The position numbers and the translations under genes were made by a program. From NCBI GenBank assembly GCA_016710765.1, contig JADJUJ010000025.1, positions 40,001-65,775 of the forward strand: 25,775 nt of DNA. Direction: 5' to 3'. Source of the stretch: Lewinellaceae bacterium. GTDB lineage: Bacteria; Bacteroidota; Bacteroidia; Chitinophagales; Saprospiraceae. The number at the start of each line of letters is the position of its first letter. Within the stretch, counting starts at the first letter, position 1. The notes below the pieces were generated by a model. That model saw only the letters and a program-made list of their open reading frames with translations, was not told the origin of the DNA and made no database searches. Below are positions 7,796-17,213 of the stretch, piece after piece.

Positions 7796-10700
7796 TCAAA
7801 AGCAAATGCGCACAGTCGTGCCCGTTGCCTCCCCATTTCCGTTCACCAGGTCCACCGTTTCCACCTTGGCGCTCGTTCCATACAACTGGTTGATGACCTC
7901 AATTCGCTCTGCGGTTAGTTTCATACCGAGGCTCTTGTTAACCGTTACCGAGCGGCTTTTCAGTTCCTTTGCGCGATGGCGGCCGACTCCATTGTCCTCT
8001 ACTTCGATACAAAGTTTTTTTCTTTCGTAAAACACCCGCACTTGCAGTATTCCAGGCGTTTTTTTGTGCATAAGTCCATGCCATATTGCGTTTTCGACAT
8101 AGGGTTGGATGAGCAGCGGCGGTATCTCCAAATGCTCTGTCTGCACGTCGTCGGCAACAGTGAGGCGGTACCCGAAACGTTCATTGAACCGCATTTGCTC
8201 CATTTCCACGTAGAGTTGTAGTGCCTCCAGTTCCTTGTTCAGCGGTACCGTTTCGGTGCGGCTGTTGTCCAGGATCAGGCGGATAAGCCGGCTAAATTTG
8301 GTCAGGTAGGCCGACGCCTCCTCCGGTTGGTTGACCAGTATGAAACGGTTGATGCTGCTCAGGCAGTTGAACACAAAATGCGGGTTCATCTGCGCCCGCA
8401 GCGCCGCCATTTCCGTGCGGGCAATGCGCTGGTTGAACTCGGTTTTCAGCATGGCTTCCCGCCTCACCTGCCCAATGCGCCAGCGGTACAGCGTCCAAAC
8501 TATGCCGGTAACCAGGATTAAAACAAAGCCACGAAACCACCAGGTCGCCCAAAACGGTGGTGCGATGTGGATGCCCAGCTGAATGCCCGGCTCCTGCCAG
8601 TTTCCCTCCCGTCCCGACTTAATTTCCAGCAAATAGTTCCCGGGTGGCACGCCGGTATAGCTGGCCGAGTGGCGGTTTTTTAGGAAGATCCAATTGGCAT
8701 CGTAGTTTTTGAGGCGGTAGGCGTATTCGTTTTTTTGGGGTTGAGAAAAATCAGTAGAGGCGAATTCCAGGCTGAAAAAATTCTCCTTCCAGGAAAGGTT
8801 TATGTTTTGTAAAAAATTGATATTCAATTTTTTGTCATAATTTTTGTCAAAAACTCGAAAGGCTGTAAGTTGCAGGCCGGGCTGTTGTTTGCGCTGCAAA
8901 ATGCTGTCAGGGTGGAAGTGCTGATAGCCGAACATGGTGCCGGACAATACCTCCCCATTGGCCGCCAGCGCCATGGGCAGGTCAATGAAATCCGTTATCA
9001 TGCCATCGCTTTTATTGAACGCGCGCACCCGCAAACGGCGCATGTCTATCCATGCAAGACCCTTTGTGGTGCCGGCCCAAACGTTACCCGATGCATCGGA
9101 GAGCAGCGACGTCACCTGGTTCGAGGGCAGTCCATCCTCGCTGTTGAGGGTGATGAATTGTCGGCCCGCCGGTGCATCATAGTCAAAGCGGGAAACGCCG
9201 CCGGGATCAGTCGCCGCCCAGATATACCCCAGCCCGTCCTTGCAAATGGCGTTCACGATATAGCCGCCCAGGCTGTGTTCCGGGTCGGCCTCCTCCTGAC
9301 GATAGAGCGTGAATTTGCCTGTTTTTTCATCAAAACGGAAGAGCCCATAGTCTTCCGTCGCAATCCAGACTGTACGCCGGTCCAGGTCTGCGAATACATC
9401 CCGAATGCCTTGCGAGATGAACCCATCCGTTTCGCAGGGTTTCCACCAGTCGCCCGTTTTCGGCCGCCAAACCAGAAGCCCTTCGCTCGTGTTGCCAAAC
9501 CAAAAATTGCCCCTGGCATCCTCGGCCATGCTGAAAAAATAGGAATCCGTCTTTGAGTCGAACAGGTAGGCAGGCGCCTTAAATGGATGGATAGTTAATG
9601 CATTACGATCGATTTGGAATATTTTTTTACCAAAAGAGGTCCAAAGCCTGCCTTCACGGTCTTCGTACAAAATACCGCAATTCCCGGTCGACGAAAGGGT
9701 TTTCACCAAGCGCCCGTTTTCGAGAACATAGATTTTGCCTTCGTAAAAATTGGTGATGTAGCGGCGGCCATCCACCCCAGAGTCCAGGAACCGACAGAAT
9801 GAATTGTAGATTCCCTGGTCGCTGGCTGGTTTAAGGGGGGTGTAGTCGAAATATTGTGCCGCGGGGTTGTATAGCCAGAGCCCTTGTTCGCCGCCCAGCC
9901 AGAGCATCCCGTTTTTTTCATGGAAATGGTCCAGAAGAAGGCCCGTGGGTGCGGTGCTGCGGTTCTCGGCACCCGTCCGGACGGGCTGCATCTGAAGGGT
10001 AGCAGTGTCGAGCAAACAAAGCCCTTCCCGGTAGCAAACCAGCCAGTTTTTACCAAAAGGGAACACGTCTGTGACCTGCCGCCGTCCGCCTGTCAGTTGT
10101 TTTGAAATGGGCAGCCGCACTTGCGACCATTGCCTGGTACAGGCATCGAAATGGAGCAAGTCGCTGTCCGAGGAGCCGAGATAAATTGCGTCAGAGCAAT
10201 ATTTTCCTGCCTTCTTCTGCGAAAGTTGTTTTGGGGCGGGGTGCATATCAAATTTTTGCGAGTCAAAATCAAAACTGAACAGGCCGAAATTTGTCATGAA
10301 CCACAGCCCTGTGTTGCCCCGCGGCTCGAAAAAATAAATGGTCTTGTAGTCTTCGCCGGCTGCATCGGGTTGTTTTTGTCCTAAAAATTCCTTCCAGGGA
10401 TAGATTGTGAACCGCTCGGTTTTTGGGTCGAAGCAGCAGGGGTCACGGTTGTCGCATGCCAGCCAGATGTGATTATTTTTATCAATTAAAATATTTAAGA
10501 CCAATGAATTGGGCAGCGACCCGTCCGAGCGTCCGGTATTTTTCCAGACCCTGAATGTCTCTGTTCTGGGGTCGTAGCGGTTCAGGCCATTGGCCGTGGC
10601 AAACCAAATGAACCCCTCACTGTCCTGCGTGATGTCGTGAATGTTTTCGTTGCTGATGGTGCGATGGGCCTGCCGGGAGTCGGGGAAGAAATGGCGGAAA

Positions 10701-10885
10701 CTGTAACCGTCGTAACGGTTCAGCCCGTTGGCTGTGCCTACCCAAAGATACCCTTGTTGGTCCCGCAGCAGGCATTGCACCTGGATGTCGGAGAGACCAT
10801 CTTTTTCTGTGAAATGGGTGAAATAGCGGAGCGGCTGCGCCGGAGCAGAGAAGACAAAAAGCAGCAGAAATGGCAGCAGGCGCAT
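7796..10885 (-). CDS. Two-component propeller sensor histidine kinase (LytS/His_kinase type)
   Basis: 1029 residues from the ATG at 10885, chosen because MRLLPFLLLFVFSAPAQP is a signal peptide; the upstream ATG at 10957 would bury it. The periplasmic part consists of repeated propeller units (GYLWVGTANGLNRYDGYSFR, GFIWFATANGLNRYD, GNVWAGTTKGLAWID), probably two seven-bladed domains. A Y_Y_Y-like domain follows (about 700-770; YAYRLKNYDANW, GNYLLEIKSG), then one transmembrane helix near 784-803. The cytoplasmic kinase has the phosphoacceptor His at about residue 836 in QMNPHFVFN, an ATP-binding N box in QPYVENAIWHGL, and a G1 box in EVEDNGVGR. In this architecture the receiver is separate, which fits the LytTR gene just downstream. 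The stimulus is unknown. Confidence 0.93.
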   Translation of the reverse strand: MRLLPFLLLFVFSAPAQPLRYFTHFTEKDGLSDIQVQCLLRDQQGYLWVGTANGLNRYDGYSFRHFFPDSRQAHRTISNENIHDITQDSEGFIWFATANGLNRYDPRTETFRVWKNTGRSDGSLPNSLVLNILIDKNNHIWLACDNRDPCCFDPKTERFTIYPWKEFLGQKQPDAAGEDYKTIYFFEPRGNTGLWFMTNFGLFSFDFDSQKFDMHPAPKQLSQKKAGKYCSDAIYLGSSDSDLLHFDACTRQWSQVRLPISKQLTGGRRQVTDVFPFGKNWLVCYREGLCLLDTATLQMQPVRTGAENRSTAPTGLLLDHFHEKNGMLWLGGEQGLWLYNPAAQYFDYTPLKPASDQGIYNSFCRFLDSGVDGRRYITNFYEGKIYVLENGRLVKTLSSTGNCGILYEDREGRLWTSFGKKIFQIDRNALTIHPFKAPAYLFDSKTDSYFFSMAEDARGNFWFGNTSEGLLVWRPKTGDWWKPCETDGFISQGIRDVFADLDRRTVWIATEDYGLFRFDEKTGKFTLYRQEEADPEHSLGGYIVNAICKDGLGYIWAATDPGGVSRFDYDAPAGRQFITLNSEDGLPSNQVTSLLSDASGNVWAGTTKGLAWIDMRRLRVRAFNKSDGMITDFIDLPMALAANGEVLSGTMFGYQHFHPDSILQRKQQPGLQLTAFRVFDKNYDKKLNINFLQNINLSWKENFFSLEFASTDFSQPQKNEYAYRLKNYDANWIFLKNRHSASYTGVPPGNYLLEIKSGREGNWQEPGIQLGIHIAPPFWATWWFRGFVLILVTGIVWTLYRWRIGQVRREAMLKTEFNQRIARTEMAALRAQMNPHFVFNCLSSINRFILVNQPEEASAYLTKFSRLIRLILDNSRTETVPLNKELEALQLYVEMEQMRFNERFGYRLTVADDVQTEHLEIPPLLIQPYVENAIWHGLMHKKTPGILQVRVFYERKKLCIEVEDNGVGRHRAKELKSRSVTVNKSLGMKLTAERIEVINQLYGTSAKVETVDLVNGNGEATGTTVRICF

Positions 10886-10961
10886 GGTTTCAAAATAAAG
10901 CACAAGGTAATGCAAAGTGGCAAGCGACAGTTTAAACCACTTGCCTCCTGAATCCAAATTC

Positions 10962-12866
10962 TTACAACCCCCACTTCAACCCATCCCAGTACATTTGCCG
11001 GACGCTGTTGTCGGGGCCGAGGGCGAAGATATCCAGTCGGTTTGCTCCCCATGTGGCAACGGCTGGGCTGCTGTTCATACGGCCTTTGCCAATGCGCTCG
11101 AAAGCCGACCATTTGTCGCCACCCGCCCAATATGCATGATAGAGCAACTTGTCCGGGCCTTTTACGAACAGGTCAATCCGGTTTCCTCCCCATGCAACAG
11201 CCTCCAGTTCGGAGCTGTGATCCATCTTAAAACCCAGCGGGTGCCAGTCGCTCCAGGTTGTCCGGTCGAAATATCTGTGCCAGACACCCTTATCGCTGCC
11301 CTCGCAGAAAATGTCAAGGTGGCCTGGCGCAAAGCTTACAACCGACATTTTACCAGCGACATTGCCGCCAAGTGGCTCCCAGGGGCCCCAGTTGTTGTTG
11401 TCGAAATAGCAGTGTTGGAGCGAATTGTCCGATTTGACCACGAAAATATCCAGGCGCCCTCTCGCCCATGTGTCCACTTCGACAGTGGCTCCCGTTTGCA
11501 CTCCATCGGCCAGCACGGTTTCCCAGGATTTCCAGACACCTTCAAGATAGAGGTGATCGAGCCCGCCCGCTTTGTTTCTGGCAAAGACATCGAGGCGGTT
11601 GTCCGACCAACTAACTACATCGAACTCGCCTGTCAGGCTGCCACCAAGATCCTTCCAGTTCTGTTGCCAGGTGCTGCCCTCCTGCCAATAATTAACCCAA
11701 AGGTGGCCATTGCCATCCACCAAAAAAGCGGCAATCTCTCCCTTCCTGAATTTCACTGCCTTGATTAGCGATCGAACTGGCTTCGTACCCCAGTTAGCCT
11801 TTTGCCAGTCTGACCAGGCATACCCGTTCCAGTTATTTGAATAAACTTCGTTATCGGTGCCATAAGTGAGCACAGCTACTTTGCCATAATCATAGGCGAC
11901 GGCCTCTTGGTTGGAGAAGGAAACGCCCCCAATACGGTTCCATGTCGGCTCCATATTTATCCGCCCAGCGCAGGGCAACAGTTTTTGGGAAAACTGGTAT
12001 GCCGAGTTCAGTCCTTGTACATCACCATCGGAAAGGCCTGGTGATTTGCCCATGCAGTCCGGACAATCAACCTTTTGGCCATTTTGCCTGCAAGTAATGG
12101 TAGTCAGCCCGGCCTTCCAGGCAAAGGCATTTGCCGGATAGTGCATGATGGAGCAGTAGTCGTAAGCCCCGAGGCCCTTGCTGCCCCCCTCCATTTGAAA
12201 ATTGTAAGCCTTTTTTGCCTCGATGTTTTCCACATTGAAGCTCACGAAATTATCTCGGTCGGTGCGGCTTTGTTCATGATAAAAACCAAGTGAATGTAAT
12301 AGTTCGTGGGCAATGACGCGGGGAGCCTGATTGGGCGCAATCGCAACCACTTGCTCGCCGCCCTGCCGTCCTATCGGGGATACGCCGCCAGCACTGCCAA
12401 GTTCCGGCGAAATTACCAGGCGCACATAGTCAGCTTCATTGTCGTGACTGACGAGGCAAAGGTTCGAGACCCTGTTGTTTATCTCCGCTATGGCAGCACG
12501 CACCGACCAGTCCATGTCATATTCGTAAACACTGGGGTCAACAACGATGGGCATACGGCCATTGGGCCAGAGGTAAGCTGAACTTGGAACTCCAGGGATG
12601 GCGGGCGGCACTTTTTGGTTTAAACGGGTGCGTTGCAAGTCATCACCAACAACGATGTCACCGTTCAGCACATAATAGCGTCCGATTTTCTCCACCATAT
12701 ACTCATGTTCTTCTGTATCAAATGGAAGGATCAGCCGCATTTTTTGGTAGTTTCCCTGGATGTTTAACCGGGCGCTTTCATTCATGTCTATTTGCCCCGA
12801 AACCATAGGATTATTGAACAATACAAGGCACAGCGTTGCAAGTGGGGCAAGGGTTAGTTTTTTCAT
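10962..12866 (-). CDS. Exported astacin-family (M12A) zinc metalloprotease with C-terminal PLL-like propeller
   Basis: 634 residues. A signal peptide (residues 1-24, cleavage near VSG-Q) is followed by a propeptide-like stretch. The astacin catalytic domain (about 95-290) carries the full zinc-binding motif HELLHSLGFYHEQ at 187-199 (ligands H187, H191, H197; catalytic E188) and the Met-turn SIMHY at 239-243. Residues of about 300-634 form repeated units such as GRLDIFVVKSDNSLQ and GHLDIFCEGSDKGVWHRYFD, typical of PLL-type seven-bladed, lectin-like propellers. This suggests a secreted protease that docks on glycans. No T9SS sorting domain is visible at the C terminus. The gene ends 76 bases upstream of the kinase start. 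Co-transcription with the kinase is possible but not shown. Confidence 0.94.
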   Translation of the reverse strand: MKKLTLAPLATLCLVLFNNPMVSGQIDMNESARLNIQGNYQKMRLILPFDTEEHEYMVEKIGRYYVLNGDIVVGDDLQRTRLNQKVPPAIPGVPSSAYLWPNGRMPIVVDPSVYEYDMDWSVRAAIAEINNRVSNLCLVSHDNEADYVRLVISPELGSAGGVSPIGRQGGEQVVAIAPNQAPRVIAHELLHSLGFYHEQSRTDRDNFVSFNVENIEAKKAYNFQMEGGSKGLGAYDYCSIMHYPANAFAWKAGLTTITCRQNGQKVDCPDCMGKSPGLSDGDVQGLNSAYQFSQKLLPCAGRINMEPTWNRIGGVSFSNQEAVAYDYGKVAVLTYGTDNEVYSNNWNGYAWSDWQKANWGTKPVRSLIKAVKFRKGEIAAFLVDGNGHLWVNYWQEGSTWQQNWKDLGGSLTGEFDVVSWSDNRLDVFARNKAGGLDHLYLEGVWKSWETVLADGVQTGATVEVDTWARGRLDIFVVKSDNSLQHCYFDNNNWGPWEPLGGNVAGKMSVVSFAPGHLDIFCEGSDKGVWHRYFDRTTWSDWHPLGFKMDHSSELEAVAWGGNRIDLFVKGPDKLLYHAYWAGGDKWSAFERIGKGRMNSSPAVATWGANRLDIFALGPDNSVRQMYWDGLKWGL

Positions 12867-12892
12867 AAATACCTCATTTAGGGGTCGTGTCT

Positions 12893-12960
12893 GAATAATA
12901 CTTACCGGTCAGAAAAGGTAATTTTGGAAGTAGTTCCGGCACTTTTTTCTGGTATTATTC
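12893..12960. promoter_or_regulatory. Inverted repeat upstream of the astacin gene
   Basis: GAATAATAC (12893-12901) and, after eight bases, CAGAAAA (12910-12916) face the contiguous complement TTTTCTG-GTATTATTC (12945-12960). This gives a 16-base-pair interrupted stem. It lies 27-94 bases upstream of the protease ATG, so it is a leader hairpin or operator candidate. The rest of the gap (12961-13169) holds no recognisable gene or clear terminator. Confidence 0.5.
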
Positions 12961-13169
12961 CCCTTAAAAGCATGCTTGAGCAGAATCCCCAAACTACGCT
13001 TACCTGCCTCTGCAGCATTTTTCAGACATAACCTGATTAATATAAATGTTGGAAATTGTGGTAGTAGGAATGTAGTTTCCTCGTTTTTATACTACAACAC
13101 AGCAGTTTTTTGCAGACTTTTTCCTGCAGTAAAGTGCTTGTATTGTTCTGGGAAGTCAAGGAAAGGAAA

Positions 13170-13754
13170 TCAATCCATACGGGTCATCTTCAGTTTGGCT
13201 TTCTGCTCGAACCTTGGATCGGCGCTGTCGGAAAAACTGCTGCCATCTGGCTTGAAGAAAACAAATCCTGTTTCGAGGTCGAGCGTGTTTTCCAGCCAGC
13301 TTCCCTCAGCAAATTTCAGGTTGAAACCGGGTGAATGGCTGTCGTCCATGGGTCGAAACTGCAAGTGCATCCGGTGTCCGTCAGGGGCGTCCAGCCCGCC
13401 CCAAATCTCACAGGAAGTCTTGCGGTTATTGACTTCCAGCGTGGCCGTGCCATCGAAAAAAACAGCACTGCTGCGGTCGCGCTTTATGCGCTTTTGGGAA
13501 AACCTTTGCTGGCGTTCATCGTCGCTTACAGGTTCCACAATTTCCAGGTTGACACTGTGCCGAATTCCATCGGGATCGGTAACACTGCCCTGCCATTTTC
13601 CAACCAAAAGCGCTTTGTTAGGATCGTCGCTGTAAGCCCACGGGCGGCGAAATGTATCGTATTTTTTATCGATAAAATAACAGCTGATACGACCCAAAAG
13701 CGTAAAAGCAAACACGCCCAAAATCAGTAGTTTAAGTTTGCCGGAATATTGCAT
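13170..13754 (-). CDS. Hypothetical membrane-anchored or exported protein
   Basis: 194 residues. The N terminus has one hydrophobic segment (LLILGVFAFTLLG, residues 9-21), either a signal anchor or a signal peptide. The remainder alternates beta-like stretches with the opening LVGKWQGSVTDPDGIRHSVN and the segments FFDGTATLEV and GFVFFKPDGS, and ends with a basic tail. The GKWQG opening and short beta strands are reminiscent of small lipocalin-like barrel proteins, but I cannot assign a family. It starts 8 bases after the stop of the lipoprotein gene upstream, so it is the last gene of a three-gene minus-strand operon led by the bicupin gene. Confidence 0.8.
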   Translation of the reverse strand: MQYSGKLKLLILGVFAFTLLGRISCYFIDKKYDTFRRPWAYSDDPNKALLVGKWQGSVTDPDGIRHSVNLEIVEPVSDDERQQRFSQKRIKRDRSSAVFFDGTATLEVNNRKTSCEIWGGLDAPDGHRMHLQFRPMDDSHSPGFNLKFAEGSWLENTLDLETGFVFFKPDGSSFSDSADPRFEQKAKLKMTRMD

Positions 13755-13762
13755 AATGCGGC

Positions 13763-14290
13763 TTATTCGTGGTAATAAAACTTGCCATCCGTCACCTTGA
13801 AAACCTCACCCGTGTTGCAGGTAAGTTCCCCCTCAAAAGTAGCCTCGATGACATCGGGCTTGGTGGTGGCAGAGGTAACCTTGACCCGCATATGGTGGTC
13901 CATCATGCTGCCGCAAAGAAAGGTTTCGGGGCTCCAGTTGGCCATTTGCGCCACGCTTAGTTCGGGATTCCCGTTTTTGAAATTGAAGGTTCCCGGTCCG
14001 TCGGTATTGTAGATATTAATATTGAAGGCTTGCTCATCTTTGTTTTTGGGGCCTTTTGAGCCAGCGATGATGATGGCCTTGTTATAGCCTTTTGGGTGGA
14101 ACGCCCCGAAAATATCGTGATCGGCCGCCCATTCCACACCGTTTATTTTCATGCTGAGGCGGTTTTCTTTGATGCCGGAGGAGGAGGTTTGGGCAGTTGT
14201 TTTGCCAGTTACCATAGACTCGCTGTTGCTGCCGCAAGAAAGGACGAGCAGGGCGAAAACGGACATTAAAATTGATTTTCTGATTTTCAT
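13763..14290 (-). CDS. Lipoprotein of unknown function (DUF6252-like)
   Basis: 175 residues. A lipoprotein signal ends at LVLSC with the acylated Cys at residue 19. After a Ser/Thr-rich linker the mature part starts with LSMKINGVEWAAD and ends with EATFEGELTCNTGEVFKVTD followed by GKFYYHE. This pattern, a short 'input' strand followed by a beta sandwich with a late FEG...GEVFKVTDGKF segment, is common in small Bacteroidota lipoproteins annotated as DUF6252 or similar; the family name is from memory and not certain. It is the middle gene of an operon, 18 bases after the bicupin gene and 8 bases before the next gene. Confidence 0.83.
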   Translation of the reverse strand: MKIRKSILMSVFALLVLSCGSNSESMVTGKTTAQTSSSGIKENRLSMKINGVEWAADHDIFGAFHPKGYNKAIIIAGSKGPKNKDEQAFNINIYNTDGPGTFNFKNGNPELSVAQMANWSPETFLCGSMMDHHMRVKVTSATTKPDVIEATFEGELTCNTGEVFKVTDGKFYYHE

Positions 14291-14308
14291 AACTAATTGA
14301 TCTGAAGG

Positions 14309-15340
14309 TTAAAAACTAAGTGCCGGCCCAACTACTTCCATGCCATGTTCTTTGAAGGGGTCAAGTCCTTCGGCGAGCGTTTTATTGCCGCCGATGGAAC
14401 GGAAGAAATCTTCCATTTTCCCGGCTGGCTGGAAGAAGAATAGCAGCGTTCCTTTGTTCTCTAATTGCGCCCAGGTATGCGGTATTGCCCTTGGCAGGAA
14501 AATCATATCACCCTCACCGAGCGTGAATTTTTCATTTCCGCACTGGAACAGGTATTTGCCTTCTGCCACATAGAACACCTCGTCTTGGTGCGGGTGTATA
14601 TGCATCGGCGGGCCCCCTTTTTCGTTGCCATGGTACTCGAAAACGGACAATTCGCCGCCTGTATCAATGCCCGAAACCTTAAGGTCGTTGGGGTTCCGGC
14701 CATTGATGACGGTGCGTTCTCCGAAGCGGCCCTGACCTGCCCGTACCACAAATCCGTTGCTCAGCTGTGCCGCGAAAACATGCTGCTCCGTGGCGGAGAT
14801 GGCTGGACCATGGTTGGCGATACCGCTTGTTTTACCAAGCGCCTCGTACTGCTCGCGGGTTCCCTTGCCATCCAGTTCGGTCAGTCGCAGAAAGAATTCC
14901 TCCATCTTTCCGGCGGGTTGGAGAAAGTAGAACATCTTGCCCCGGTCGCTCATTTGAACCCAGGTATGCGGCACGTTTCGGGGTAGGAAAATCAGGTCGC
15001 CTGCTTGCAGTAATATCCGCTCCTCGCCCAGTTGGAACACATATTCGCCCTCCAGGACGAAGAACATTTCATCCTGGAAAAGGTGCGAATGCAGCATCGG
15101 CCCGACTTTTTCCACACCGAGGTAATCAAATGCCGAGAGATTGCCCGCAGTATCTTTGGTCGAAACCTTGAGGTTGTTGGGGTTCACGCCATGGAACGGC
15201 GTCGGCTGGTGGAAACGGCTGTCACCGGCCTTTACTACGAAGGCTTTGCTTGTTGCCATGCTACCCGTATGCTTGTAGGTAGAACAGGCAAAGGCGGGAA
15301 ATGATAGCAAGGAAGTGACGATAAAATCTCTGCGTTTCAT
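14309..15340 (-). CDS. Exported bicupin (two cupin_2 domains, quercetin-dioxygenase-like)
   Basis: 343 residues. The N terminus MKRRDFIVTSLLSFPAFACS has a twin-arginine-like start followed by a hydrophobic run, with a possible lipobox (AFAC). Two homologous cupin domains follow. In the first, the metal ligands are probably H84, H86, E91 and H125 (LHSHLFQDEMFFVLEGEY ... LPRNVPHTW). In the second they are H247, H249, E254 and H288 (MHIHPHQDEVFYVAEGKY ... LPRAIPHTW). All eight ligands are present, so both sites can bind metal. The substrate is unknown. Annotations as quercetin 2,3-dioxygenase for such proteins are usually by fold only. It is the first gene of an operon with the two downstream genes and starts 52 bases after the beta-helix gene. 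Confidence 0.88.
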   Translation of the reverse strand: MKRRDFIVTSLLSFPAFACSTYKHTGSMATSKAFVVKAGDSRFHQPTPFHGVNPNNLKVSTKDTAGNLSAFDYLGVEKVGPMLHSHLFQDEMFFVLEGEYVFQLGEERILLQAGDLIFLPRNVPHTWVQMSDRGKMFYFLQPAGKMEEFFLRLTELDGKGTREQYEALGKTSGIANHGPAISATEQHVFAAQLSNGFVVRAGQGRFGERTVINGRNPNDLKVSGIDTGGELSVFEYHGNEKGGPPMHIHPHQDEVFYVAEGKYLFQCGNEKFTLGEGDMIFLPRAIPHTWAQLENKGTLLFFFQPAGKMEDFFRSIGGNKTLAEGLDPFKEHGMEVVGPALSF

Positions 15341-15392
15341 GATGGAGGTTTAGCAGGTTTAGCTGGGACCGAATAAAGCCCTCTACACCTTA

Positions 15393-17063
15393 TTATTCAA
15401 TAATCATTACCGGGCGAAAACTCTCGCCATGGCTGGTTCTTACGCTCAAAAAATAAACACCGCTTGACAAATCATTTATGGCCATATTTAAACCAGTCGC
15501 CTGTTTTAATGCTTGTCCATTTTTATCATACAGCGTCAAATAAACAGCATCCTTTTCCTTCATGTCCACCCGGATCTCGTGGCTGGCCGGATTGGGGTAA
15601 ATGGTCATTTTTAAGCCATCGGATTCATCAAAAGCAGCCGTGAAACCTCCGCTGGCGCCCGTGCCGATGGTGCCGTTGGGTGGGGGCACCTGGAGTGGTG
15701 TACCATTGTTAAACTCATCCGCACCGATGTCGGGAGTGCCGTTGCGGGGGTTCGCATCATAGTCACGGACGGCGGGAGAAGGCTGCCCGGCATCAATGGA
15801 GGGACTGCCTGCTTGCAGGTGCAGGTGGCTGTCAATTAATGGGTTGTCCTCCTGGCTGTTGATGTCAAATCCCATCTGGGATTTCCATTCAGTAAAGGTC
15901 AGAGCAGGCCAGCTCACACCGTCGTCGAATTTGGCAGGGCCAGTAGTCTTGTGGTAAATATTGCGGTTGATTTCGTTCGTGCCACTAAGTGCCCCTTCGC
16001 GGATTTGCACGGTATAATCTTCATCGCCCGTGCCACTTTGGTCAATGAAAATGTTATTGTAGGCTTGTACGTTAAAACATGGCGGGGTCAGGGTGGTATT
16101 GTCGTCAATCCAGATTTCGCCAGGCGAAAAATAGAGCGGGGCATGGAACTGGCTGGAGCCGGTGACTACCGTGTTGTGGTATGCCGAACAGTTGCGGGCT
16201 GCAAAAAAGCCGATGCCGGCTCCACCTGTGTTATAGACGATGTTGTTGCGGGCGAGGCTGTACTGGCACTCATAAAAGGCAGGATTTGTGCCGTCCTGGT
16301 CGAAGAACTCCGCATCGGTGTAAAAGCCGAGCAGGATACCTCCCTCGCCAATGCCATAGATGAGATTTTCCTCGATGATACAGTCCTTGGCGCCGCCCTT
16401 CACATAGACACCGGAGGTGCTGATATTGTGAATATAACAGTTGCGCACCAACATGCCGTCGCCGTTTACGTTATCGATCCCTTCGGCATTCGGGCCGCCG
16501 TTAGCGGGGCTGTTGGAAGGGCCGACACCACTGTTGTACAGTTCGCAGGCAATAATCTGGATGCCGTTGCAGGCGGGTTTTATTTTGATGCAGTCCCGGC
16601 CCGTGTCGTGAATTTTGCAATTCAGGAGCGTGACATTGCTCACGCCCTTTCGGGTTGGTTTGCCCCAGTCCCAGTTGGTCTCAAAGCTGACGCCGTAGTA
16701 ATAACCGCCCACGATTTCGAGCCGTTCGAGGATGCCGCCTGTCACTTCCGGCTCATTATACCAAATGCAGGAAGCAATATCCTCTAAATTGGTTGGGGCT
16801 GTGATGACGGCCCACTCTCCGGGGTAGCTCCGGATGGTCAGGTTGCTCTTCGTGATCCGGATCTCATTGGATGCATAGGCGCCATTGCGCAATTCGATGA
16901 CATCGCCGGCCGAGGCAGCATCAATAGCGGCAGGGATGGATTTGAATGGCGAGCCGAGGCTGCCTGGATTGTTGTCGTTTCCATTGGGTGCAACGTACCA
17001 TGTAGTTGCCGGGAGGGTATACAGGATGCAAAAGAATGCAAAAAGCAAGGTGATTTTTTTCAT
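15393..17063 (-). CDS. T9SS-secreted right-handed parallel beta-helix protein
   Basis: 556 residues. A signal peptide (residues 1-20, MKKITLLFAFFCILYTLPAT) is followed by the typical start of secreted beta-helix proteins (TWYVAPNGNDNNPGSLGSPF). Coil repeats follow, each about 22-25 residues long (for example GDGMLVRNCYIHNISTSGVY, CIIEENLIYGIGEGGILLGF, YSLARNNIVYNTGGAGIGFF), as in polysaccharide lyases and pectate-lyase-like proteins. Residues 483-556 form a type A T9SS sorting domain (MTIYPNPASHEIRVDM ... INDLSSGVYFLSV). The protein is therefore exported through the Por system and released or anchored at the cell surface. Polysaccharide binding or cleavage is likely, but the substrate cannot be read from the sequence. 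Confidence 0.93.
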   Translation of the reverse strand: MKKITLLFAFFCILYTLPATTWYVAPNGNDNNPGSLGSPFKSIPAAIDAASAGDVIELRNGAYASNEIRITKSNLTIRSYPGEWAVITAPTNLEDIASCIWYNEPEVTGGILERLEIVGGYYYGVSFETNWDWGKPTRKGVSNVTLLNCKIHDTGRDCIKIKPACNGIQIIACELYNSGVGPSNSPANGGPNAEGIDNVNGDGMLVRNCYIHNISTSGVYVKGGAKDCIIEENLIYGIGEGGILLGFYTDAEFFDQDGTNPAFYECQYSLARNNIVYNTGGAGIGFFAARNCSAYHNTVVTGSSQFHAPLYFSPGEIWIDDNTTLTPPCFNVQAYNNIFIDQSGTGDEDYTVQIREGALSGTNEINRNIYHKTTGPAKFDDGVSWPALTFTEWKSQMGFDINSQEDNPLIDSHLHLQAGSPSIDAGQPSPAVRDYDANPRNGTPDIGADEFNNGTPLQVPPPNGTIGTGASGGFTAAFDESDGLKMTIYPNPASHEIRVDMKEKDAVYLTLYDKNGQALKQATGLNMAINDLSSGVYFLSVRTSHGESFRPVMIIE

Positions 17064-17213
17064 GCTGCCATTGATTTTGCATCAAAAGTGCAGCTGCTGG
17101 CTAGTGTGAAACAAGGGTGGGTTTCTGAATTGCGGATTTGGGTTTGTATTTGGGAGATTTAACGGTTGTCGCGATATAGGAGGGAGAGCATTTATTCAAA
17201 TTGACAACTGGGC

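Noticed and set aside
8870..9556. Plus-strand frame of 228 residues opposite the histidine kinase
   Set aside because: Shadow of the propeller repeats; no start context or motif.
10917..11768. Plus-strand frame of 283 residues opposite the astacin propeller
   Set aside because: Shadow frame in a GC-rich repeat domain; the opposite frame has clear domain motifs.
15951..16787. Plus-strand frame of 278 residues opposite the beta-helix gene
   Set aside because: Shadow of the beta-helix coils; low-complexity V/A/G content without family signal.
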